Positions 52,116-59,336 of a stretch of DNA of 64,000 nt are shown piece after piece. The first letter of the stretch is position 1. Every line of letters starts with the position of its first letter. This DNA comes from CAZCVI01 sp964502145. Its GTDB lineage: Bacteria > Acidobacteriota > Aminicenantia > UBA2199. Position numbers and translations under genes: made by a program. The notes under the pieces were generated by a model, which was not told the DNA's origin, did no database searches, and saw nothing but the letters and a program-made list of their open reading frames with translations. Location of the stretch: NCBI GenBank assembly GCA_964502145.1, contig CAZCVI010000014.1, forward strand, positions 1 to 64,000, written 5' to 3'.

Positions 52116-52274
52116 ACTTAAACTACTTCTGGATGTAGAGGTTTCCAAATATTAATTCTATCTGACCTTTGCTCAAAAGGCAATGTTTTGCAATAAAAAT
52201 GGACGCAATGCAAAAAGGAAAATGTTTCAGATTGTGGGTGACATTTTGTGAACTCTTTTCCGTCAGCCATAACA
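52116..52274. other. spacer between repeat and protease gene
   Basis: About 160 bp without a credible gene; a 74-codon rightward frame from 52169 has no RBS or homology I recognise. Confidence 0.35.
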
Positions 52275-52323
52275 CCCTCTACTCCGTGGTCCTGATCGCT
52301 TTGACCAGGAACGGAGCAGAGGG
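52275..52323 (-). terminator. strong hairpin after the protease gene
   Basis: CCCTCTACTCCGT (52275-52287) pairs with ACGGAGCAGAGGG (52311-52323) with one mismatch, plus an inner CCTGA/TCAGG-type stem (TCCTG/CAGGA). It lies 18 bp beyond the stop of the leftward protease gene. No T-run follows, so it may be a terminator or a stable RNA end. Confidence 0.6.
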
Positions 52324-52340
52324 GTATAGTGCAGACAATA

Positions 52341-53480
52341 CTATCCTTGATAGCGAAGGATGCTCAGCCCGAGCTTGTCTAATATCACATTGATATCGGT
52401 TGCATAAGTCCAATTCTCCTGACCAAAGCCCTGTCGCCGTTTTTCAAACCATCCGCCCCATAACAATGCTATGGGTTGATATTTACCGTCTGCCGTGACA
52501 ATCAGTTTACCGCTATCTCCAGGATCACTGAAATCATCGCCATCCTCTCCAATAATAAGATAATCTGCACTTTCCTTTTCTTTTATCGCATAGCAATAGG
52601 CGATAGCGAATATCTTTCCTTTTTGAAAAGAACGCGTCTGACCAACGCCTATCACCTCCATTCCTATTGGACCCATGGTGTCTAAATCTAATTTATAAGG
52701 TTCGCCTAGGGTTGCCATTTTGATATTGTTTTTTTCGTCTAATACAGGTAATCTATAGTCAATACTGTCATTACTGGATAGACCGGGGGCGAGCTCTACA
52801 AAACTCGCATCTATCCTATAATTACCCGCAGAGTTTTCTAAAAGTCCAGGGAATCTTTCTTTATTGGGAATGGAGCATATTGTGCTGATAACTTTACCTA
52901 CATAGGTTCCAGCCATTTCCGGAAAATAAATTTTATTCCCTTTTTTCTGCCCTACATGTTGATTGGTAATAAAACCCGGTTTTCCTGCCGAATTCTTCGC
53001 AAAGCATGCCAATGTGGCCCATGAGGGTGAGTCCGCCGAATCATTAAAAGCAATTCGCGCTCCCGGAGTTATAGTTTCGGCATCTCCTTTTAGCCTGTCT
53101 AATAGATCATATTTGGAAGGATGACTCAATGGTCGGTATCCAAATAATGCACGTGCATTTATTGCTCCGTATTGGCCAGTATTTTTTAGGGTCACAAGAT
53201 CAACAACCTTGTTAGAATCAAATTGGGTTAAAGAAGAGTTAATCACATCCGTTGGGCAAAACAATCCATCGTTTGTTTCTAAGGTGGATGGGATCATATC
53301 TTTGGACGGCATCCATTTCTTTTTGATTTTTTTGTCTACAAAAAAAAGTATGGCTGGATCTCCTGTCCCATTTTTCCGTCCCAGTGCATAACCTAAAATT
53401 CCATTGATACTATCAATTTTAGCACGATTATATTCCCTTATTTTGAATAAATCCTTCAAATTACTCGCTTGGCTTGGCAT
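52341..53480 (-). CDS. trypsin-like (NAL1-type) serine protease homolog
   Basis: 379 residues, no signal peptide. A chymotrypsin-fold triad can be placed: His 175 in GFITNQHVG, Asp 224 in YRIDASFVEL and Ser 323 in SDPGDSGKLIV, resembling the NAL1/PA-clan family. The N-terminal 140 residues are a separate domain (GYALGRKNGTGDPAILFFVDKKI). Cytoplasmic location is odd for this fold, since no export signal is seen. Co-directional with and 21 bp downstream of the 463-residue gene. RBS AGGGGAG. Lies inside the 185-bp repeat cassette. Confidence 0.8.
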   Translation of the reverse strand: MPSQASNLKDLFKIREYNRAKIDSINGILGYALGRKNGTGDPAILFFVDKKIKKKWMPSKDMIPSTLETNDGLFCPTDVINSSLTQFDSNKVVDLVTLKNTGQYGAINARALFGYRPLSHPSKYDLLDRLKGDAETITPGARIAFNDSADSPSWATLACFAKNSAGKPGFITNQHVGQKKGNKIYFPEMAGTYVGKVISTICSIPNKERFPGLLENSAGNYRIDASFVELAPGLSSNDSIDYRLPVLDEKNNIKMATLGEPYKLDLDTMGPIGMEVIGVGQTRSFQKGKIFAIAYCYAIKEKESADYLIIGEDGDDFSDPGDSGKLIVTADGKYQPIALLWGGWFEKRRQGFGQENWTYATDINVILDKLGLSILRYQG

Positions 53481-53501
53481 ATTTTTCTCCCCTTTGGATA
53501 G

Positions 53502-54893
53502 CTATTTGCTTGTCAGAGTTATCCGCAAGTAAATTCCCAATTTGAAGATTTTATTATTTTTGAATGCCTCTTCGGTTGCAAGAATATCACCTACCTTTAA
53601 CCCATCTCCCAACTTATCAATCTGCTGGGCTGTTACTCCGAAACCAACAGAGAATAACGTGGGGAATTCATATCCCAAACCAGCGAATAAAGCGATCTTG
53701 TCTTTAATTGGATTAATTCCTATCTCGACATATGATAAAAACCAATCCTCTGCAAATTTGGGGGTAATGATTAGCATAGCGGCAACGTTTGCTCCAAAAA
53801 AACCCGTTTCATTATCGTCCGCGATAATCTTGAATCCTCCCTCTGTCTTTTCGGTAGAGAATTCCCTCTTTTTTACAAAGCTCCAGACAAAGGCAGGGGC
53901 AAATTTCAGAGAGTGCTTTGACTTGGGTTCAAACGTAAGTTCAACTTTTTGGGCATTCTTTGACTCCTGTTCTTCTATTCCACTAAATGTTAGAATGGTT
54001 TTTTGTATTTCAGATTCATTGTATAATATTTCATCAATAAGTGTAACTTTATAGCCGATTTCCTTGGGATTTTCAGGACTGAAATTAATTAATTCGTATT
54101 TTTTTTGAAAATCCATCAATTTATCCAACATTTTTTCAATATCAGCTTTTTTAGTGAGTTGGCTTTGGGTACGAACAACCAAGAATAACGAGGTAGTATC
54201 TACAGCATTCTCACTATTTATCAAAATATTCGAATAAGCCACCATGGATTCATCCAACTTTTTAAAGTTATCTTCAATTTCCTTTTTTAATGCCGCGACA
54301 CTCTTATTATCACTCCATTTGGACACCATCTTCTGGATATCAAGTAATTTTGAAGGTTGCATATCAGATATTTCGGTTAAGTATTTTTTAAGAATCTCTA
54401 AATTCGATCTGAGTTCTGTTAAATTGCGATTAATCGCATCTGATTCCGAGGGAACTTTTGTTTCTGCATTTTGTTTTTCAGCTCTTGCCCTATTTTCTCC
54501 CACAGATGAAGTAGTATCGGTTTTGTTTTCTGTAATGTTGGATGGATGTCCTAATATAGGAAGAAGGGTTCCTAAGGCATCGGCAAATTTCTTTGCTTCT
54601 TTATAATCCTCACTTTTAAATTTGGTAATATCCCCAGCTTTGCATGTTGTAGTGAAGGGGTTAATTATTACGGATATTATGAACCTCTCGTTCCTAGCAA
54701 TGATGAAGGGGTCAGGTTTCTTCCAATTAAAATTTTGACGGTATGGGTCTTTTCCATCTTCGTAAATATAAAGGCTTTCGTTAATGTGATTGAAGACAAA
54801 TTCTTTAATTTTGGTTTTGCTCACCTGTGAAAAAGCAAGATCCAACGACACTGTCAACAAAATTGCTACCAACACCACACATTTCCTTTTCAT
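53502..54893 (-). CDS. exported coiled-coil and beta-barrel-like protein
   Basis: 463 residues with a signal peptide (about 1-23, LAFSQ). Residues about 140-300 are helical with coiled-coil stretches (NRNLTELRSNLEILKKYLTEISDM, ADIEKMLDKLMDFQKKYEL); the last about 130 residues alternate as membrane beta strands (FFGANVAAMLIITPKFAEDWFLSYVEIGINP, ALFAGLGYEFPTLFSVGFGVT, FKLGIYLRITLTSK). No family recognised. RBS GGAGG. Operon with the protease gene, so an outer-membrane partner or export route is possible. Confidence 0.65.
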   Translation of the reverse strand: MKRKCVVLVAILLTVSLDLAFSQVSKTKIKEFVFNHINESLYIYEDGKDPYRQNFNWKKPDPFIIARNERFIISVIINPFTTTCKAGDITKFKSEDYKEAKKFADALGTLLPILGHPSNITENKTDTTSSVGENRARAEKQNAETKVPSESDAINRNLTELRSNLEILKKYLTEISDMQPSKLLDIQKMVSKWSDNKSVAALKKEIEDNFKKLDESMVAYSNILINSENAVDTTSLFLVVRTQSQLTKKADIEKMLDKLMDFQKKYELINFSPENPKEIGYKVTLIDEILYNESEIQKTILTFSGIEEQESKNAQKVELTFEPKSKHSLKFAPAFVWSFVKKREFSTEKTEGGFKIIADDNETGFFGANVAAMLIITPKFAEDWFLSYVEIGINPIKDKIALFAGLGYEFPTLFSVGFGVTAQQIDKLGDGLKVGDILATEEAFKNNKIFKLGIYLRITLTSK

Positions 54894-55108
54894 TTTAAAT
54901 TTCCTCCTTTTATTTTATTAATTATTTTTAAACCACACCATGGTATCTCTGCATTTCCAATAAATACGAAAAAATTCTAGCATATTTCAAAAAGAAAAGC
55001 AATTTATTTTTTAAAATAATAAAAATTTTGAGAGGCTTTGATGGCTGTATGCATCGCGTCGATACACTACTATAAAATAATGGGGGAGTGGTGGGGCGAA
55101 AGATGGTC
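54894..55108. other. upstream region of the protease cassette
   Basis: 215 bp, very AT-rich at 54905-55050. A 123-codon leftward frame covering it and the 185-bp repeat has no RBS and is broken in the other repeat copy. No clear promoter chosen. Confidence 0.35.
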
Positions 55109-55293
55109 ATTCGTGGGCCACTCTTTTCCTTTCCTATCGCACATGACAATTGATACCCAGATGAATCAATTTTTCTTTGATACGAAACAATTCGCTGGAA
55201 TTTAGGGTCAAAAGTCTGCTGGGGAATGAAAGATTGCAAAATATAACGACACAAACCACGACCCATTAACCCACACGGTATTAAATCGGCTTC
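55109..55293. repeat. 185-bp direct repeat, right copy
   Basis: Partner of 51931-52115, same length and orientation. The two copies enclose a 3.0 kb segment carrying the NAL1-like protease and its coiled-coil partner. Confidence 0.88.
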
Positions 55294-55344
55294 TATCAAA
55301 CTCTGTGTTAAACATAGGTTTCGCCTTGATTAAAAATGTGCGGC

Positions 55345-56214
55345 CTATTTACCCCAATAAATATCAAACATGAATTGAGCGATCTGGGCCACCCGTGGTC
55401 CCGGGATAATCCAGATTGAATTATCAATGATGTTTATCTTCCCGGTTTTTACTGCCGGAATAAACGGGTATTTTTTCCATAATTCGTAGACCTGGGAAGC
55501 CGGGATACTTTCATTATAAGCCGATAATTCGATGATCACATCCGGGTTCATCGCCACTACCGATTCCATCGAGATACTGGGATATAGAATCTCCCCTTGA
55601 TAGGCATTGCACCCTCCCGCTATCACCATCAATTCATTCAAGAAATCTTTTTTTCCCACAATGTACATGTTGGACAATTTATCCGGGCTTCTGCCGATAA
55701 TCAGCAACGTTTTTAAAGGTTTTTTGCCTGTTGATTTGGTATGTAGCGCTTGTAACTCATTTTTAATAGTTGTGACCAGACCTTTCCCTTTCTCTGGCAC
55801 ATCCAGCGCTTGCGCTACTACCATGATCCCAGCGAAAATATCGTGCAGATTCGTATGCTTGACAAAAACTAAGCGGGATCGTTGTTCCATCACCTTGACA
55901 CTCTCGTAATTTTCCCGGTAGAGAAAAATAATATCCGGTTTTTTGTTAATTAATACTTCCACGTTGACATCTATTAGTCCACCCACCCGTGGAATATGTT
56001 TGGCAGCTTCCGGGTAATTGCAAAACTTGGTATTTCCCACCAGACAGTCCCCTTTTCCAAGGGCGAATACAATTTCCGTTAAGGCTGGCGCCAAAGTGAC
56101 CACCCGTTTTTTCTGCGCCCACAATCCCGCGGCAGACGAAAGATAAAAAAGCACCACTGCCACTATTATATAAACTTTTCTCTGTAAAATCACGCGTATT
56201 TTTTGCTGCTTCAT
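55345..56214 (-). CDS. BtuF-like periplasmic vitamin B12/metal-binding protein
   Basis: 289 residues, signal peptide (about 1-33). Class III substrate-binding protein (PF01497): KRVVTLAPALTEIVFALGKGDCLVGNT, RVGGLIDVNVEVLINKKPDIIFLY, and a connecting long helix. It would deliver cobalamin (or another chelate) to an ABC importer; BtuC/BtuD are not in the window. It follows the TonB-dependent receptor gene and shares its riboswitch. A hairpin at 56245-56285 separates the two. Confidence 0.85.
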   Translation of the reverse strand: MKQQKIRVILQRKVYIIVAVVLFYLSSAAGLWAQKKRVVTLAPALTEIVFALGKGDCLVGNTKFCNYPEAAKHIPRVGGLIDVNVEVLINKKPDIIFLYRENYESVKVMEQRSRLVFVKHTNLHDIFAGIMVVAQALDVPEKGKGLVTTIKNELQALHTKSTGKKPLKTLLIIGRSPDKLSNMYIVGKKDFLNELMVIAGGCNAYQGEILYPSISMESVVAMNPDVIIELSAYNESIPASQVYELWKKYPFIPAVKTGKINIIDNSIWIIPGPRVAQIAQFMFDIYWGK

Positions 56215-56244
56215 GTCGGCACCCGTTCTTTTTTTGATGGATAC

Positions 56245-56285
56245 CGCAAAGACACAGCGACAGTCAGAGTCGTTGTGTCTTTGCG
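56245..56285 (-). other. long hairpin between btuB-like and btuF-like genes
   Basis: CGCAAAGACACAGCGAC (56245-56261) pairs with GTCGTTGTGTCTTTGCG (56269-56285) with one mismatch. It could lower expression of the second gene by partial termination or protect the upstream mRNA. Confidence 0.65.
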
Positions 56286-56296
56286 ATGAATTTGTT

Positions 56297-58177
56297 TTAG
56301 TCTAATTTATATTTAAAGCCCAATTCGAGGCGGCGTCCGGGGGCGTCATAGCCGAGCATTTGCTGGTACGCTTTATCAAACGCATTGGTCATCTTGCCAT
56401 AAACAGTCAGACCACCGGTAACGGGCACCATCAGGCAAAAATCAAAGGTATTAAACGCGGCTGCAACCATATTCGCCGAACTCAACCCATAAATGCGATC
56501 TGGCCGTTGACCGACTGCAATCATTTTAAGAGAAAGACTAAAACGTTTGTGAACATAGGCGGCATAACCGGAAAAAGTATGTTTAGGTTTGCGTTGCAGA
56601 GGTTCTCCTGTCAATTTATCTTCCGTATGTAGATAAGTGTAACTGCCGCCAATGGTGAGGGCTGAAATAGGATGCAGGGTAGCGGAAAGTTCCAGGCCGT
56701 AGGTATCGACACTCTTAATGTTTTTGAATTGACCGGCAAACGTGTTCCAATCTACCGTGACCCAACCGATCATGTCCTCGTATTTTGTATTAAAAATAGT
56801 CGCGCCGAGCACCAGTTTTTCTGAATAATACTCCACGCCCGCTTCAATCGACTTTCCTTGCTCCGGTTTCAAATCAAAATTAGGTAATCCCCACGGATTC
56901 ACTTGTTGTTGGAGCTGGGGTGCCATAAAACTGAACGAATACGCCCACCGCAGTTTCAAGCCATTGGCAAAAAGATAGGAAATGCCGACTTGCGGGGATA
57001 CATGAGCGGGCACGTTTTTATATTTATCATACCGCACCGAAGCCGAGATTTGTGTCGCCCCCAGGTTCAGTCCCGTGTTCGTGAAGGCCGAGAGGTAACT
57101 CGTTTTTTTATTATCCAGAATAAGACCCAGACTATTTTCACTCCCGATAGATTGGTCCGCATAATCGACACCGGCGTCCAGATGCAGACGGTTAAACAAA
57201 CGGGTGCTATACGTTACATCCGTTTCGTAATTATTAAAACGGCTCACAAAATAGGGGTTCCAGAAATCCGTAGTATCTTTAAATTCGTATTTGCTGCGCG
57301 TGAAGGACAATTTCACATTTAGCTTGGTATCCTCGTTAAAATGGTAGGTGAAGGGTAGCGCAAAAATCAGGTAGGTTTGTTTATAATTCCGATCCGGCGC
57401 CGCAACCCCCAAATCATTAAAAGGAATCCCTGAGTCGGTAAAGTTCCCAAAGAATCTAAGCCCAGCATCCAATTTGTTTTTATTATAATCCACTTTCGCA
57501 GACAGTCCGGTGTTTTTAAAGATGTCATTGGGTGTATTATCACTGAACCGTTGCGAGTTCACGGTCATTCCGAGTGTAAAATCGTGTAAACGCGTCAGCC
57601 CTGAAAGGCTTCCCATATAAGAATCATGGCTGCCATAAGAAGCCGAAAAATCAGCGCCTTCTCTGGATTGTGTACTCAAACTAATCACGCCACCCATCGC
57701 ATCCGAACCATAAATACTGCTCAATGGGCCCCGGACCACTTCTACTTTATCAATCATGGTGGGTGAGAGCACCGAGAGGTCTACCCCGTTTAAACTTCCC
57801 CCGTCGCGTAACTTGATACCATCGACAATATAAAGCACTTGCGCTGATTTGGAACCCCGGATATAAGTAGATGACGTTTGCCCAAAGCTGCCATTGGATA
57901 ATGTCAGTAAACCAGGGATCAGGTTCAGTACAGACTTCATATTTTCGAACTGGAAGGTTTCCATTTCTTCCATTTTCAGAACAGAAACGCTTTGGATGGT
58001 ATTGGCCACCGGGATATGACCGACCACTTCCACAAATTCTTTAATTAGTGGTGCTTCCTCTTTTTTCTCCCCGATTTCTTCGCTCCATGCTAACGTTCCC
58101 AGCAGCATAGAGAAGATGATCGCTAAACCAATTAACACTTTTGACTTTGATGATACAGCAAATGAAAAAACAGACAT
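56297..58177 (-). CDS. TonB-dependent receptor, BtuB-like
   Basis: 626 residues, close to BtuB. Signal peptide (about 1-32), plug domain (about 45-165; VVGHIPVANTIQSVSVLKMEEME, ENMKSVLNLIPGLLTLSNGSFGQTSSTYIRGSKSAQVLYIVDGIKL, SSIYGSDAMGGVISLSTQ) and a 22-strand barrel ending LELGFKYKLD. Downstream of a cobalamin riboswitch, so the substrate is vitamin B12 or a related corrinoid. RBS AGGAGGA. First gene of a leftward operon with the btuF-like gene. Confidence 0.92.
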   Translation of the reverse strand: MSVFSFAVSSKSKVLIGLAIIFSMLLGTLAWSEEIGEKKEEAPLIKEFVEVVGHIPVANTIQSVSVLKMEEMETFQFENMKSVLNLIPGLLTLSNGSFGQTSSTYIRGSKSAQVLYIVDGIKLRDGGSLNGVDLSVLSPTMIDKVEVVRGPLSSIYGSDAMGGVISLSTQSREGADFSASYGSHDSYMGSLSGLTRLHDFTLGMTVNSQRFSDNTPNDIFKNTGLSAKVDYNKNKLDAGLRFFGNFTDSGIPFNDLGVAAPDRNYKQTYLIFALPFTYHFNEDTKLNVKLSFTRSKYEFKDTTDFWNPYFVSRFNNYETDVTYSTRLFNRLHLDAGVDYADQSIGSENSLGLILDNKKTSYLSAFTNTGLNLGATQISASVRYDKYKNVPAHVSPQVGISYLFANGLKLRWAYSFSFMAPQLQQQVNPWGLPNFDLKPEQGKSIEAGVEYYSEKLVLGATIFNTKYEDMIGWVTVDWNTFAGQFKNIKSVDTYGLELSATLHPISALTIGGSYTYLHTEDKLTGEPLQRKPKHTFSGYAAYVHKRFSLSLKMIAVGQRPDRIYGLSSANMVAAAFNTFDFCLMVPVTGGLTVYGKMTNAFDKAYQQMLGYDAPGRRLELGFKYKLD

Positions 58178-58263
58178 AGTTCCTCCTAAGGAAATTCTTT
58201 TGAGGGCTTTTTTTTTATCACGTCACCCGCCCTCCGCAGGTCACATGCGCTTTGATTTAAGAC

Positions 58264-58438
58264 AATGACAGGTTTTCCGACTCCCGGGGTCTTTAAAAGC
58301 CTTCCCATCCTAAAAAAGGACAGTGGCTGTAAGTATTTAAAGACTGTTTTTCGATTTCTTGCCCAAGGGCAATCACGAAACCCGGTCACGGCAGCGGGGG
58401 CTGTGGGGTTTTTAGACCCTCTTCCCTAGAATCATGCC
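58264..58438 (-). ncRNA. cobalamin riboswitch
   Basis: Read on the minus strand, the RNA has the conserved blocks of the cobalamin (B12-box) riboswitch in order: GGGAAGAGGGTC near 58420, CCCCCGCTGCCGTGACCGGG (58385-58404), the B12-box GCCACTGTCC (about 58318-58331) and GGATGGGAAGGC with AGTCGGAAAACCTG (58270-58310). Downstream, GAGGGC and GCCCTC close to the RBS could form the expression platform. It should repress the receptor operon when B12 is bound. Confidence 0.9.
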
Positions 58439-58448
58439 TTAAAAATTA

Positions 58449-58477
58449 ATTCTATACCTCTAACGCCAATTTGTCAA
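58449..58477 (-). promoter_or_regulatory. sigma70-like promoter of the cobalamin-uptake operon
   Basis: On the minus strand, TTGACA (58477-58472), 17-nt spacer, TAGAAT (58454-58449). Transcription would begin about 58442, at the 5' edge of the riboswitch. The TIR element ends 10 nt upstream of the -35. Confidence 0.8.
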
Positions 58478-58487
58478 GGTAAAATTA

Positions 58488-58647
58488 CCTGAATTTACTG
58501 CCACGTTAATGGGAAGTATGGGAATTATGGGAAGTATGGGAAGTATGCGATAAACAAAAATATTCCCATTCCTCCCATCATTCTCATCATTCTCATAATT
58601 CCCACTTGCATTTACGATACTCTCAAAGAACTGGCAGTGAATTCAAG
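58488..58647. repeat. TIR hairpin element, copy 4 (GGGAAGTAT core)
   Basis: 160 bp with slightly degenerate terminal inverted repeats: CCTGAATTTACTGCCA (58488-58503) and TGGCAGTGAATTCAAG (58632-58647). The core has GGGAAGTAT-type repeats on one arm and ATTCCCATC/ATTCTCATC on the other; the loop GATAAACAAAAATATTCCC is the reverse complement of that in copy 3. So copies 3 and 4 are homologous but inverted. Confidence 0.85.
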
Positions 58648-58711
58648 ATTAATGCCGTCAACACCCTTTTCTTTCTTTTTTTTCACCAGCGGTGAATTTT
58701 TTTGGAAGGAA

Positions 58712-58740
58712 TTGACAAAAAGGTCAAAAGTATGTATATA
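58712..58740 (+). promoter_or_regulatory. sigma70-like promoter of mazE
   Basis: TTGACA (58712-58717), 17-nt spacer, TATATA (58735-58740). Upstream TTCACC-AGC-GGTGAA (58683-58697) is a small inverted repeat that could be an operator or relic of the element end. Confidence 0.65.
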
Positions 58741-58759
58741 TAATATGAATGGAGGAACT

Positions 58760-59002
58760 ATGATAACCAATGTTATAAAATGGCGTAACAGCTTGGCGTT
58801 ACCAATACCCAGATTTTTTGCTGAAGAAATGGGTTTGAAAACCGCTTCTCCCTTAAACATGCAGATTGAAAAGGGACGCATTATCCTGACTCCTGTTGAA
58901 AAAGAGCCCCTGTCATTAAAAGATATCATCTCCAAGATTAATAAAGATAATATCCACCAAGAGATAGAAACAGGAAACCCCTGCGGAAATGAAATATGGT
59001 AG
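58760..59002 (+). CDS. mazE: MazE-type antitoxin (AbrB/SpoVT fold)
   Basis: 80 residues from ATG 58760 (RBS GGAGGAA). Swapped-hairpin DNA-binding N-terminus TNVIKWRNSLALPIPRFFAEEMGL, then a flexible acidic C-terminus LSLKDIISKINKDNIHQEIETGNPCGNEIW, the typical toxin-binding end. MazE neutralises MazF and represses its own promoter. No complete toxin gene follows; only a very short relic-like ATG frame overlaps its stop. Confidence 0.85.
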   Translation: MITNVIKWRNSLALPIPRFFAEEMGLKTASPLNMQIEKGRIILTPVEKEPLSLKDIISKINKDNIHQEIETGNPCGNEIW

Positions 59003-59336
59003 TTAAATTAAATGTTTTATTGAGTCCCACGTGATCAAGTGCGCCCATTATTTCTATAAATAAAATTTTGCCCCCTTTCTTTTTCCTAACCTCCTCACCT
59101 CCTTACTTCCCTCTTTTCCCTCTCAATAACCCCCATGTTCTCTGCCATTATCGTCAGCTCATTGTTTTCTTCCATGGTTAGCCCGCGCACTACCCAATCC
59201 ACCCAATCCACTCTTTCACCTAATTTCATTATCATCAATCCAGCGATTTCACAGAAAAAAACTCAAAAACACTTGACATTTAATCACTTATAGATAAAAA
59301 TTAGAATGGATACTTTAAATTAGGAATAATACTCGG
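59003..59336. other. intergenic with pyrimidine-rich tract and promoter
   Basis: 334 bp without a complete gene. It holds a C/T-rich stretch (about 59068-59135) and, before the next gene, TTGACA (59273-59278) with TAAAAA (59295-59300) 16 nt later, a likely promoter for the PATAN gene. A degraded MazF start may be present at 58996-59060. Confidence 0.5.

Noticed and set aside
52169..52393. Rightward 74-residue gene
   Set aside because: No RBS or family, runs through the strong hairpin at 52275 and into the 3' end of the protease gene on the other strand.
54928..55299. Leftward 123-codon gene across the 185-bp repeat
   Set aside because: The matching copy at 51931 has a stop in the same frame, there is no RBS and I know no homolog. 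It may be a relic but is not supported as a gene.
58637..58759. 41-residue N-terminal extension of MazE
   Set aside because: It would translate the element end and promoter; the GGAGGAA before ATG 58760 and normal MazE length favour the shorter form.
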